64,000 bases of DNA from Circinella umbellata (lineage: Eukaryota; Mucoromycota; Mucoromycetes; Mucorales; Lichtheimiaceae): the NCBI GenBank assembly GCA_025093555.1, contig JAIWNF010000032.1, forward strand, positions 539,923-603,922. The letters are read 5' to 3'. Both the position numbers and the translations under genes were made by a program. This document shows, in pieces, positions 51,263-62,700 of this stretch (the first letter of the stretch is position 1; the number at the start of each line of letters is the position of its first letter). A model generated the notes under the pieces. The model made no database searches. It was not told the origin of the DNA and saw only the letters and a list, made by a program, of their open reading frames with translations.

Positions 51263-51274
51263 TTTCCCATGGTG

Positions 51275-51277
51275 ATA
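51275..51277. other. 3-bp target duplication ATA, right copy
   Basis: ATA directly follows the CCCATGGTG terminus and matches 45048-45050. Confidence 0.75.
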
Positions 51278-51720
51278 ACTGGTATGTGAAATGGAACTGA
51301 TGCTAGGTGCTCTGAGTTGTTCTTACCAAGTAGCTGCAATTAACATCTCATTTCTTTATTTCTTCCTATCGGTACCATTAGATACCTTTATCTTTTGGAA
51401 TTCAGGAATCGTACATATGTAGCATCTGTTATAAACTCAATTATTTTACCTCAAAAATCATCTGAAATGAAATTATTCAAAGTTACTGTCAAAACACTGT
51501 TTATTTGGAGGAACTTTCTCAACAATTTGGCAAAAATTATGAAAAGATCAGAAACAGCAGCAGCCATAAGCCATAAGCAGTATTGTCAGGAAGAGAAGCT
51601 CTAAAGACGATCCAGACACTAGCCCTATGGTCAACGTGACACCATCTATTTTTTTCACATCTCGTAACAAACGCGCAAGACAAACAATGTACAATAATTC
51701 TCCTTCTCGTAATGATTTAC
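51278..51720 (+). pseudogene. Decayed coding sequence right of the CACTA-like element, possibly the other half of the left relic
   Basis: CEMELMLGALSCSYQVAAIN reads directly into ISFLYFFLSVPLDTFIFWNS and GIVHM, then stops. A later frame gives SSIVRKRSSKDDPDTSPMVN and SIFFTSRNKRARQ. These look like the C-terminal part of a protein with a basic tail. With the element and one ATA removed, the sequence abuts the relic ending at 45050 (KLMAMDI). The family is unknown to me. Confidence 0.35.
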
Positions 51721-52841
51721 AATAGTATTATTTACCAAACTTTCTCAACATTTAACCCTCCCCCCAACAAAACATTAAACCAGTTTATTATATCACATTC
51801 CAAAAATAATCAACTTGTATATCACCCAACACTTTGTATATTTTAATCAACAAGGAAATGGTCTTCATGACCCCTAAAACATTTTATACATCATTTTGAT
51901 GTATACACTAATCAATCATCTGAAAGAGTGATCTAGTGTTTTTTTATTATTGGAGAAGATACCAATGAGCAATGATGATAATAATAATATTAGTACTAAT
52001 TTTAAAAAAGAGATTAAATTTTTTCTCACAATTAATAATATATTATCAATTAATAATTATATTAGTTGTATATAATAGATTTAGTAAATATATTTGTTAA
52101 ATCTTCCACAAAACCCTTCATTAACAATCAGGTTGTCAGATTCAATAATTTTTTTTCTTTTAAAAAATTAAAGAAAAAAGCACCTTGTAAGTTTTGATAA
52201 CTTATAAGGTTTAGAATAATAAATGTTGCTCAAAGACTAGGTACTAGATAGATCTACCCCAGTGACAAATTAGACACTAAAATCTTGGCGTTTGGGAATG
52301 ACTAGTAAAATTCAAAAGAAAGGCCATTATGAAATTATAAGAATTATAATTTCTTAAAAGAATATGAATACATCGAAATAATAAAGTGTATAGTGAATAA
52401 AGATAACCATTGTCTTTTACTAATAAAGAGTAACAACAGCAACTAAGAAACATTAACTACCAAAAAGAAACAAAAAACATTCTTTTAAAAGAAAATCGTC
52501 ATATTTTTCATCAATAAACTATTGAGAGATAATCAAAAAGAGAGAATATAAATACGACAGATAATATAACCACACAGGTAATAACTAGAATGTAAAGCAG
52601 ATTTAAGATATCTTCTCATTTAATAAAATAATCCCCCCATATTTATATGTTTACTAAAACTACTGCATAAGTAAATAATAATAATGTTGCTGAAGATGCA
52701 ATGAGTAAAAAGAGAATCGCAGTAAAAGAAGTATAATCTGTATTATTAAAAATAACTATGTCTTATTAAAAAAATAAAAAACTGGTTTTTAAAAAATAAA
52801 AAAATATTTGCTCAATTCTATCGAATTGAACAACTAATCAT
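51721..52841. other. AT-rich spacer
   Basis: No coding motif or RNA gene is visible between the relic and tRNA-Pro. Short A and T runs and an AATAAT-rich stretch near 51980-51996 are present. Confidence 0.45.
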
Positions 52842-52914
52842 GGGGTCGACCGGGATTTGAACCCGGGGCCTCTCCGACCCAAACGGAGAATGATAACCAC
52901 TACACCATCAACCC
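52842..52914 (-). tRNA. tRNA-Pro (anticodon TGG)
   Basis: The minus strand folds as a cloverleaf: acceptor GGGTTGA/TCGACCC with one G-T pair, D arm GGTGTAGTGGTTATC, anticodon stem CTCCG/CGGAG with loop TTTGGGT (anticodon TGG), variable loop AGGCC region, and T arm CCGGG-TTCAAAT-CCCGG. The B box GGTTCAAATCC is perfect. There is no intron. It reads CCN proline codons through wobble. The minisatellite and MULE begin directly upstream of its 5' end. Confidence 0.93.
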
Positions 52915-52949
52915 TTGTACATGTACAGTACGGTAATTCTGTCGTGGTA

Positions 52950-53164
52950 TGTCTTTGAATTTTGTTCCAAAACATATTAATTTTACTGGTAAGCTTAGAT
53001 TTATGTGTTGTGTTTATCATCATGATCCTCACACTTTATGCCTTTGAATTTCACTCTGAAATGTATCAAATTTACTGGTAAGTTTAGATCTATATATTGT
53101 GATCCTCTTACTTTATGCCTTTAAATTTCACTCCGAAATGTATCAACTTTACTAGTAAGTTTAG
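52950..53164 (+). repeat. Minisatellite, left part, interrupted by the MULE
   Basis: Diverged direct repeats of about 75-91 bp have the pattern TAAGTTTAGATCTATG..., then CTTTATGCCTTTGAATTTCA, then CTCTGAAATGTATCAACTTT and ACTAGTAAG. Units begin near 52990 and 53081. The third is cut at 53164 by the transposon. The same repeats in the same orientation resume at 56126. Confidence 0.8.
53156..53164. other. 9-bp target duplication TAAGTTTAG, left copy
   Basis: The same nine bases occur at 56126-56134. MULEs make 8-11 bp duplications, nine being common. Because the sequence is also part of the minisatellite unit, the match alone is weaker evidence than usual. Confidence 0.6.
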
Positions 53165-56125
53165 CAACGCTCCTAATTGTCCACGCTAATGACGTCGACA
53201 AATTTTTGTTTTATTCAGAGACCGTCATTCCCAGGAATGTTTTTATTTCAGACGCATTTCGCCCAGGGGCAAATAACAAATCGCGCGTCTTTCCCATCTT
53301 TATGGGTAGATTCGCAATCCTATTCATTATTTTCTTTATTCCTTATTATCTGTATTTATCATGAACAATCAAACTAACGACACACTTTATATTGTACGCA
53401 AACGACCTCCTGTTGACTGGGTCAGTTCCCCTATGGAGTTAACTTTTCACAATGAATATAATTTTAATAAATGGTTTGCTGAAGAAGCTTCTTGCCATGT
53501 GACTTGGAACAAGAAAAAAAGCACAATCTCAACTGCAGCTCCTCCAACTTCATTCACAAAAGATACTCCTGGTCCCCAAAAAAAATTAATTGGTCTCTTT
53601 TGTACGTCTGTGATCATAGTCGTAAATTATCTTCCATCCCCCCAGCAACCAAGAAACGTTGAACAAATTTATCAAAACACACTAGTTGTACTGCAAAAAT
53701 AAAAGCTACCAAACGTGCTGTTGATGGTATTATTGAAGTAATGTATCATTGGACCCATGATGGTCATAATCCTTTCAGTGAACAGGATATAAAAGAATCA
53801 AGACTTCCATTCGATGTTAAGAATTGGATTGAAAAACATATTGAAGAAAAGAAAGATTGGAGAGGAATGAAAGACTTATTACAGTTGTCGAATGAAGAAA
53901 TGAATGAGGTATATATAACGGGCATGCTTAAATGTGTAGTCATCTAGGATGCGATATCTAATTTGCTATTTGATTAGTTTGAAAATGAAATAAATGTAGA
54001 TCCAAATGTTTTGAAAATACCAGCTGCTCTCCGTGTACATCGCCATGATATTGTAAATCAAATCCAACAATGTTTAAATAATATTTCAAGAAAACACCGA
54101 TTTGACAAACAAAGCACCCAAGCCTGGATTGATATCCTTAAAGAAAAAGGTTATGATACCTTATTTGAAACTACTACTACATCCGAAGCTGATGAAAAGG
54201 CTAATGGATCCAAAAAAGAACTATTAATGGTTGCATGGGTCGCTCCATGGCAGAAAAAGGTATAAATTTGTATTTTGTTTTTGTTTTATATTATTTTTGA
54301 TATATGCTCTTTTACTAATGTTTTTTTACACAGATATTATTAAAACAAGAGGATATTAACCTCGATTCTACACATAAAACATGTATATCATTCTTATCTG
54401 ACCGTAGTGATTGTTATTTGTTTTCGCTTGTTACTAGGAGTGATGTAACGAACAAAGGTTGTCCTGTTGCTTTTTTTATTATGAATTCCGAATCTTCATT
54501 TACTATTAGTCGTTGGCTCTCATGGCTTAAGTTCGAATGTGGGTTTTATCCCAAACGTATCATGATCGATTGTAGTGTAACTGAAATAGATGCTATTTTG
54601 TCTACGTTTGGTACCGAAGTCCAAGTTCTAGTTTGCCATTGGCATATTCGACGAGCATGGGAAAAGAAAGTTAAACAGGTACGTTACTAACTTAAATAAC
54701 TTTTGCTTGGATACATAAACATTTTCTCTAACAGATCATTGATAGATCAAAAGCTCGATTAGTACTGCAGATTCTAAAGCTTTACGTGAAAAAGCTCGTG
54801 TTTATTTAAGTTCATTGATGTACGCAAAGGATCCAGAAGAATTTGATGTAAAGTGGAACGAATTCAGGCAGTGTTACCTTGTTGAAGATATAACGTTTTA
54901 TACATACATGTTTGATTATTACTATCCTAAAAGAGAAAAGTGGAGTAAGGCGTGGCGAGAGGTATGTAATATTATTAAAACAAACTATGATTGTAAGTTT
55001 TTTTAATCTAATCTTTCAATCATAATAGGGTATTCATTTTCACACAAATAATCTTATTGAATCTTGGCATAACCAATTAAAAACTTATTATTTAAAAAAA
55101 ACAAGAAAGCACAGAATTGATTATATAGTCTGGCTCATTACCCAAGTTGTTGATTGCGCATATAGACAATCTATATTACAAGTATTTCATGGATTTGAAG
55201 ATGTGGGCTTGACGAAAGAAGAAAAAAAACGACATAAAACGGCATATGAACTTGATGATAATACCGCTACAAAATATATTTCAGCTGTAGATGCTCAAAA
55301 AGTAAGTAAAAACGCGTTATAAGAACTGTTTCGTGTTCTAATGATTAATGGGTAATCTATTGTATATATAGATATACGTAAAGTCGTTTACAAAAGAAAA
55401 TATCTATTATGAAATTGTTGTTCGAGAAGGCGTCTTGCATTCGTGTACCTGTCCTGACTTTTATTTTAATCGTATATTATGTAAACATATTTTTCTTTGT
55501 AATCGCGTTCGTGATATTCCTCTTCATCGTGTTGGTATCTCTCGTTCAATACAACCAGTTAGACCTGTCAACGAAGCTGATAATGGAAAAATCGAAGAAA
55601 TTCGTTTACAAGAGCTCAGAAAAAATATCTTAACAAAAATAACATCATCAGTAGACATGTTAAACCGTACTTTATTGAATATGACGCCTGATCAATTAGA
55701 AGAATGTAAAGCAACGCAAAATTTAAATAATATTTTACAAAATGTGATAGATCCAAGAAATGCAGTTAGAAAACAAAAATAAATAATAATTTAATCACTC
55801 CACTTATAATATATAAATACAATAAAAATAAAGAACCCACTTATACTTTTCTGGATTATATACATAAAACTACTTTGTTAAATTTTTTTGTGATAATTCG
55901 AGAGTTTTGAATTAAGTGAAAACGTTGTTAAAGCATTTCAATAAGAAAGTTTTACTTGGTTTTTTTGTCTAAGTCAAACTAATAATGAGGACTTAGTTTT
56001 TTTTTGTATGTACTGGATTCCTACTTCAATTTTATCTCAGCAGTCCCAATTTGTACGGCCATTTTGCATTTTGGAGAGCAGTCCCGATTTGGTGTCGTCA
56101 TTAGCGTGGACAAAAATCGGCATTC
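53165..56125 (+). mobile_element. Mutator-like (MULE) DNA transposon, about 3 kb, inactive
   Basis: Inverted ends share TGTCCACGCTAATGACG: direct at about 53179-53195 and as its complement CGTCATTAGCGTGGACA at about 56096-56112. The outer 14 bases of each end match only partly. The TAAGTTTAG duplication lies on both sides. One gene, a MULE transposase with a SWIM finger, fills the interior and carries several lesions. Between the gene and the right end (55783-56095) there is only AT-rich DNA. Confidence 0.75.
53361..55782 (+). pseudogene. MULE transposase with SWIM zinc finger, broken by frameshifts and a stop
   Basis: The start MNNQTNDTLYIVRKRPPVDW is followed by a FLYWCH/WRKY-like Cys/His region in which a 1-nt frameshift (about 53606) and an in-frame TGA (about 53672, after PPATKKR) occur. 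The MULE catalytic region follows through exons with GT-AG introns: TCISFLSDRSDCYLFSLVTR, NKGCPVAFFIMNSESS and PKRIMIDCSVTEIDAI (D of the DDE centre), then LVCHWHIRRAWEKKVKQ. A second frameshift lies at about 54755 (RSKAR to DSKALREKARVYL). NLIESWHNQLKTYYLKK holds the late catalytic Glu. The SWIM finger is SCTCPDFYFNRILCKHIFLC (C-x-C-x10-C-x-H). The C-terminus ends at 55782. Three lesions indicate an inactive copy. An OTU pseudogene of the class often carried with MULEs lies 13 kb away but outside these ends. Confidence 0.85.
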
Positions 56126-56475
56126 TAAGTTTAGACCTATGTGTTGTGTTTATCATCATAATTCTCGCTCTTTATATCTTTGAATTTCTCCCTGAAATAT
56201 ATCAACTTTACTGGTAAGTTTAGATCTATGTGTTGTGTTTACTATTGTGATTCTGTTACTTTATGTCTTTGAATTTCACCTTGCTATATATCAACTTTAC
56301 TAGTAACTTTAGATCTATGTATCATAATCCTGTCACTTTATGCCTTTGAATTTCACCTTGATATATATTAAGTTTACTAGTAACTTTAGATCTATATATT
56401 ATGATTCTGTCACTTTATGCCTTTGAATTTCACTCTGAAATGTATCAATTTCACTAGTAAGCTTAGATCTATAGA
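56126..56475 (+). repeat. Minisatellite, right part
   Basis: Units begin with TAAGTTTAGACC or TAACTTTAGATC near 56126, 56215, 56303, 56381 and 56457. Each holds CTTTATGCCTTTGAATTTCA-like and TATCAACTTTACTAGTAA-like segments. With the MULE and one TAAGTTTAG removed, a regular unit junction is restored with the left part at 53164. Confidence 0.85.
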
Positions 56476-57098
56476 GATAAGTTGATATCTTCTAGATATT
56501 CAACTAAGTCTTATTAGCAACTTACTAGTTGTTTAGGGTTTACTTTGTAAAGTCTAGAACACCTTCAAAAAAATCTTTGATTTTTTCTTAGACTCCTTCT
56601 TTTTTATCAGGAATAAGATAATCAATTTGATTTCTAGAAATTGAGATAAATTTTTATTTTATCATATATTATAAGATAATAGATTTTTTAATTACATTAA
56701 AAATCTTCTTATCATAATATATTCAATAAATCTCCTTCCTACCCCCTAAAGAAAGATAAATCTTTTTTTGCATGACATTATTCTTACTACCATTGTGGGA
56801 CAAGAAAATTTACTTTCTCTGGGATAAAAGGAATATAACTATGAAATATAAATGTTTTATGTTTTTTCTCTTTTAAAAGGGATATAAGAATGTAATGTTA
56901 TTACATTCAAAAATACAGGTTTCAAAGAAAATTAAAATTTTCTTCTTACTATAGATATTGAAAAGTATAAGGTTTTCTAATTAATATCTATTAGGCCGCA
57001 TTTGGCTGTTTTTTTTACTAATAGTATAGACGTTTTTGCTCTTAGCATATTTATAATAACTGTAGTACAGATAGGTAACTTAGACCACTGCAATATAT
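56476..57098. other. AT-rich spacer before the LTR
   Basis: No gene or RNA is visible. The sequence contains short inverted AGATT/AATCT words of no clear meaning. Confidence 0.4.
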
Positions 57099-57610
57099 TG
57101 TTACGTCCTGTTTGGATCATAATTAATAAAATGAAAAGAAAATATAAAAAATTCCGAGTAAAAGACTCAAGGAATAAGGGAAGTTATATTTATAACTTAT
57201 TCAATAAAAAGAAAAATAAATAAAAGGGTGGTTTTTATAGCCAGCAAATTCAACTGATCAAAATAGTCAGGAAAAGAGTTTATTTCAATAAAAATGGAAG
57301 AGAGTGAACTAATAATTATTTTGTGTGGAAGGAAGAAACTATCCTTTTTATAGTAATTATTTGATTATCTAACTCCTTAATTCGAATCTTATTTCAGGTG
57401 GAATCGAATCCAATTCCAGGTACGTATAGTTAATTCTTATTGAATAAAGGTGAAAATTATTATTGACTGTAAAACTTCTTATATTTATTAAATAAAAATA
57501 TTTATAATGTTGTGAAAATATTGAAATAAGACTGACGGTACTGATTGTAAAAATAATAATAATGAGAAAATAAAAAAAAAGAGGGGGGAAACCTAAAAGG
57601 AGGGGTAACA
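57099..57610 (-). mobile_element. Putative LTR of a Ty3/gypsy-type element (512 bp)
   Basis: The segment is bounded by TGTTAC at 57099 and GTAACA ending at 57610, the TGTTA...TAACA ends common in gypsy LTRs. Integrase remnants in minus orientation lie at 59230-59640, which would make this the 3' LTR of that element. No second LTR copy lies in the window, so identity by comparison is not possible. The stretch before it on the minus strand (AAAGCCCAGAGATC) is a poor polypurine tract. Confidence 0.45.
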
Positions 57611-58600
57611 GATCTCTGGGCTTTAAAAATTCATGTCTCGTGAAGGAAGTATATAAGGGAAGCCAGCTGCAAGAAGATTATTATAATATTGGTTTATAAG
57701 AATATGTACTTCGTTATCTCCAGCAAGATATGTGTCATGGATATAAGTGAGTATATAATTTCAGATAAACTCCATACATTCTTGGTCGTCCTTCTGTTTC
57801 CACAATAGTGGTAGTATTCTGTAGGCAATGCGATTTGCCAAACACTTTCTTGCCTTGTTACTATTCTGCAATAGCTTTAATTGAATCATTTTCTGATTTA
57901 TAATATCATTTATGAGATCAAAATATAACCTGCCTTCATTATTGAGTTCATTGGTTTCAGTGAATTTCAAGGGAGTATGAATTTAGGATTGTAGGCTTGA
58001 TAAAAAGAATTACTATTATGTTATACTGTTAATTCGAGAACAACTTTGTTTTTTTCTTGGTTCCAAATTTGTGGCTGGGGATACTGTTCCTATTTATTAT
58101 GATTCCAATCATTGAATTCTGTGTAATTAGTTTTGCTAATCTTATCGAATGATTCGGTTTGAGAGTTATTTGAATTTATTGAAGTGGGGGAAGTAGAATA
58201 ATTCATAATATAAGAAAAACTAATTAGAAGTAGAGTTGTCATTCTTAAGTTATCAGATGAAGGTCCTTTTTATATGATTTTTGATTAACTCTAGCTCCTT
58301 GCTGTTTGTGTCATATAAGTTTTATATGCAGTTCCAAAGGTATCTGGAAGAGTTCTAGATTTCCCCTTAAGTGTGATAATAAAGGTTTGGTGACCCCTTT
58401 TTTTTCACTATGTCTTGAATTTATTTTTTCAGATTTGCATAGCAGTAGTATATTACTACCGTGGTTAATAAGTAAGGTTCATTGATAAATGAGTTATGTC
58501 GAACTTTGAAAACTTTTTTTTTATTTGTTTATTAACTAGTTTTAAGTACAAAGATGGGTTTGTATTAAAAAAATAATTTGAGTTGATTAATAAGTAACTG
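57611..58600 (-). other. Region between LTR and accessory ORF, with short ORF 57761-57970
   Basis: A 69-residue open frame on the minus strand (MKFTETNELNNEGRLYFDLI to ILPLLWKQKDDQECMEFI) shows no recognised motif and may be part of the same element. The rest is AT-rich without coding signs. Confidence 0.25.
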
Positions 58601-58607
58601 ATTTATT

Positions 58608-59141
58608 TAAGCTTTCTCTTGAGTTCTTGTGCCAATTTCCGTCTAAATTGATTCTTAGGGTTCAACAGCTCTTCGGATAGAACTTCATTAGCTTCTAGTA
58701 TTTGTTTCATTCCTTTTGTGAATTTTCCTTCTATAAATCTACTTAAATTTTTAGAGCTGGAAATATATTTTTTATCACTTTCTCTTGGTTTTTCTTTATA
58801 TTTGCCTGGTATAATTTATACTAAATTAAGTCTTTTATTGATAATTGAGTATAAGGAGATAATTTTAGTCCTGTCATTAACTGTCGATAATCTTCTAATC
58901 TGCTTAAGGTCTCTTCACTTCTGTGGTTAAAATCGGATTTTGTTGTAATTTCTGTTTCAATATCCGTTGTTTGTTTTTGTGGTTGAGTGGGATCAGTATC
59001 GATCTGGGGAACTGCTGTATTAAAGTTATTTAAAATGACATCAATGTCAATGGAATTATCAGTAATAGGGTATGAATCTTGAATGTTTGATTCCAGGAAC
59101 AACCAGTCTTCGAAATTGTTATTTTGATTGTTGCTATTCAT
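58608..59141 (-). pseudogene. Accessory ORF between integrase relic and LTR, interrupted
   Basis: On the minus strand MNSNNQNNNFEDWLFLESNI opens a 106-codon frame (59141-58821) that is acidic and rich in Asn, Asp and Thr. It ends LSPYTQLSIKDLI at a stop. Just after it another frame continues KYKEKPRESDKKYISSSKNL to GMKQILEANEVLSEELLNPK and ends QFRRKLAQELKRKLK at about 58608. The two parts look like one small protein broken by a frame change. The family is unknown to me. Its position between pol and the LTR suggests a third ORF of the retroelement, or the gag start of another copy. Confidence 0.35.
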
Positions 59142-59229
59142 CTTGTTAAAGTGTTGTAAGAGATTTAAATAATCAGTAGTTGGATTAGAAGAGGTAAAAA
59201 AAGGTCAGAATTGTACATTTGGCAATTTA

Positions 59230-59645
59230 TATAATCATAATCGATTTCGATGAACAGTGCCTTTTAATGGTTCTCCTTTCATAGATGCAAGTTTGTAACC
59301 ACTTTTATTATTTTTCTCAACTACAATAAAAGGACCATCCCAGGTTTCATCTATCTTTCCACTAACTTGTTTGAACTATTGATTTTAAGACTTGTATAGT
59401 ATCTCCTATTTCAAAAGGTGGTTGCATCAAATGTTTCTTTTTTTCTAATATTTTCTTCTCTATCATGGCTTTTTAAATCTTTTGGGATATTTTTATTGAC
59501 GCTTCTGCACTCTTTCATATATTTTGTAGCAACTCAGCCAATAAGAACTCGATTTAATAAAAAACTGTTGCTATGCTTGGAGCCTATACAGAATTACTTT
59601 TTTTAGAGAGCAAAAAGGTTGTAGGTGCTTGCATAATGCATTATA
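59230..59645 (-). pseudogene. Integrase C-terminal remnant of a Ty3/gypsy-type retrotransposon
   Basis: The minus strand reads LNRVLIG.VATKYMKECRS, then KDLKSHDREENIRKKETFD and FEIGDTIQVLK, then, after a frame change, LDETWDGPFIVVEKNNKSGY, YKLASMKGEPLKGTVHRNRL. That is the zinc-distal helix and SH3-like C-terminal domain of gypsy integrases (W-x-GPF ... YKL ... G ... VHxNRL). At least two stops and one frameshift are present. No reverse transcriptase or RNase H remains: upstream of about 59645 the sequence changes to another repeat family, so the element is truncated there. Confidence 0.65.
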
Positions 59646-59779
59646 AAATATCCTTTGTTCTAAGTGTTTTATCTTTCCCACCGCTATTTTATTCAATGCC
59701 ATTTAACTCCATTCCCCTACATTCAACTATATTAAACCATATTTAAGTGTATTGAGTAATTTTGCTTTTTTTTTTTACA

Positions 59780-62700
59780 ATAGAGGGAAACTTCAACTAC
59801 AAAAAAAGAGGTCGACCTTCTGGTCAAAAAAATGCTCAAGGCTACAATGCCGGACGTCCTAAAAAAGTGGATAGCAAATAAAAAAATTATCATTTACCTC
59901 TGTTAACACGACTGTCAATAATAATATAAATAATAATCTTTTATCATCAAGCTCATCTATGAAAAGTACAGCAACGCCTGTATAGGAAGAACCAATATCA
60001 CTATTAGCAGATGATAATCATGTACCGCTTGATGCAAACTTTTTTGATACTATGGTTCCTTCATCCAAAGAAGATAAATATTTATGATGGATATCATTGG
60101 CATTACATCTTAAGCACCCCACCATCAATATCCAAATAACACTACAAACATCAATAAAAATGAACCAAACAACACATTAAATGATAATGTGACAGAAATA
60201 GCTGGTGTAATTCAAAAATATCTTTTTGATGTCCAAAAACGAATTGTTAGTGAGAAATATCCAGTAGAATACAATAGGGGAACGTTTTGGGTATGACCAA
60301 AAGATCCATACTTTGCTTTACTTGATGATCTGAGTCCAAATGGTCTTTATTATCTATGTATTTTTCTTTGGATTCCTCATTTACTACTTAAAAAGCTTGG
60401 AAAACTTTGAAATGCCCTATGTGTAATTCTGATCTCAAGTCAAAAGGATATACAGATAAACCACGTTAAGTAGTGGACATTACTGAGTACATAAGCGTTT
60501 TAAAATTTCACATAACAATGCAAAGAATTTTGCTTTGTTATATTATGCTTTTTATTAACTGTTTTTATTTAATTCAAGTTGTTTTTATATTATGGCGTCA
60601 CGCTATGACTGTAAAAATGAAAAGTGTTTATTTACATTGGTTTCCAATAATGAAAATATTATCCGCCAACTTCCCAAGTTTCTCTAGTGCCAGTATCCTG
60701 GATATATGACACATAGAAGTGAAGTATCCAAAACAGCCGGTGATGTTTTGCAGTGTTGTATGAAAAATAAAGTTGACCCAAAACGATTTTAAAACTTCTA
60801 CGTGAACTTCACAAGCTTAAACATTCTAGATCAGAATTTTAGTATCTTAATGCAGCAGTGTTTCAAATTGAGAATCCAACAACTGATCAATACTTTATCT
60901 CAAATAACAACAATGTATTACATCCTTTCTCTGATTTCGGTGATAAAAATAGATATGGCGAATATATACCTTCACCCCAGTATTTTCATTCTTTTTACAC
61001 CAGCTATATTAAAGAAATTCGACATTTACTTGACAAACAAATGATGGTTCTTGACGCAAAGTATCTTAAGGGTAATCATTCCTTCAATATCATTAAACTG
61101 ATTGGAAAAGTTGATGGTGCACTGATGTTTACAGCATTATATACCATTCTTAACGAATATGAAGAAGTACGATTGCAATTTCTTGTGCCAACAAAATCAC
61201 TTTTTCATTTGAAATATGCTTTTAATACTGTACGATGCTCACTCGATTTCTATGGTTATGGTCAACTAGAAATGTTTTTTAAAGATAATGTATGAGGTGA
61301 CAAGAACATTCTGGAAGACGTTTTTCTTTCATTAAAAAAAGCTCTCCAACTTGTAACAGACCCTGAACGAGGTAAGTCCTGGATCATAGCGACTACCCAA
61401 AATTGACAATCCCTAGAGACAGTATAAAAATACATTGTATAAATAAAGCTGATGAAATGGCTTCTGGCCTTCTGCCGCTCAAGAATTGCTTAATCTCATC
61501 AAAGTGTCCACCTCTAGAACTTCAGAACCTATACAGTCCAAGCAGATAGTAGTTGGTTTTGATTGCGAATGGCCTACCGACCCTACAACTTATGTACCAG
61601 GAAAGCTCACTACAATACAAATTACCTACAACAATATTGTTGATATCTATTGTGTCCGCCATTTAGATGTGCTACCTCAACTATTGATAGATGTTTTATC
61701 AAATTCAAATATTATAAAGATTGGACGTGCTATACAAGGTGATTTGAATAAGATCGAGCGTGACTTTGCGCTTGTTTCCGGTACGTGTGCTGGAGGATAT
61801 GATATTGCTAGATTTTGCAAAGAACGAGGAGCAATCGATACTCAAAGAATAAGCTTATCTGAAATTTGCGCCCAGGTTTTGGAACGGTTTTTACCAAAAG
61901 ATAACAATGTTCGACTCAGTGATTGGAGTGGTATAGAATTATCCGATACGCGAAAGGAATATGCTGCATTGGATGCTTGGGCTGGTCTACAAATTTATCA
62001 CAAATTAAAATGGAATGAAGTAATAGGAAAGCATATATTGAGACCAGTAAATGAAGGTATATATAGCATTCTAATATATAAGCTTATATCAAAGTTGGTA
62101 TACTTTATATTAGTTCTATTCTAATATATATTCACTCACTTGAATAGGTACATCTATATCTTATCATCCTTGGTCTATGGTTCAGGCCGCTGCTTATGGA
62201 GAAATCAGCTGTCAGCGTGATAAATTCAATAATAAAAAGTTAACAAAGGCTCAAGTTATAATCACCGTAAAACAGGTTTTGATACTAAATGCAGTAGATA
62301 GGGATGGCAAACCTCTTTCTGAATATGGTCAAGTTCCTTTCGAAATAGTTGCTAGATTATGGGATCTATGTACATCACATCCTGTTGAAATCCAAAACAA
62401 CACTCAAAACCTTGTTGAAGAAATTGACAGCAGTGAACAATCAAATATTGATATATCTACAGCAGGTATGTGTTTTATACTAAATTAACCCATTTTTATG
62501 CTTATTCTCATGCTAACTCGCTCAAATATACTTGAAACTAGAAATTTTCAAAAGTGAGCAAGTTAATAATAAGTTAATAACAATAATATTATGCCACTAG
62601 ATGATGATTACAACAGTAATGACAATATTACTTCCATTCTCTGGGATAATGAACTGCTATCTCATAATCAAAATCCAAGTACATCACAAATAGAGGAAGA

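Larger units (their letters stand above)
45051..51274 (+). mobile_element. Complete CACTA/EnSpm-like DNA transposon (6.2 kb)
   Basis: The element begins CACCATGGGCAA and ends TTTCCCATGGTG, giving an inverted CACCATGGG terminus, and it is bounded by ATA on both sides. GATATC/GCGA words (GCAGATATCGCAG) occur just inside the left end and in 132-bp repeats inside the right end. It carries two divergent genes: a nine-exon Tnp2-type transposase (47090-50693, plus) and a five-exon second gene (45236-46763, minus). Both have open frames from start to stop with all exon phases closed. The composition of this pair, a catalytic protein and a second protein, matches the TNPD/TNPA organisation known for plant En/Spm. 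I see no lesion, so recent arrival or current activity is plausible. Confidence 0.87.

Noticed and set aside
52838..53032. 64-codon minus-strand ORF
   Set aside because: It runs through tRNA-Pro; its end is simply the translated tRNA.
53600..53680. Introns to explain the frame breaks in the MULE gene
   Set aside because: No GT-AG pair removes them while keeping the conserved Cys/His stretch; single-base lesions and a TGA explain the data more simply.
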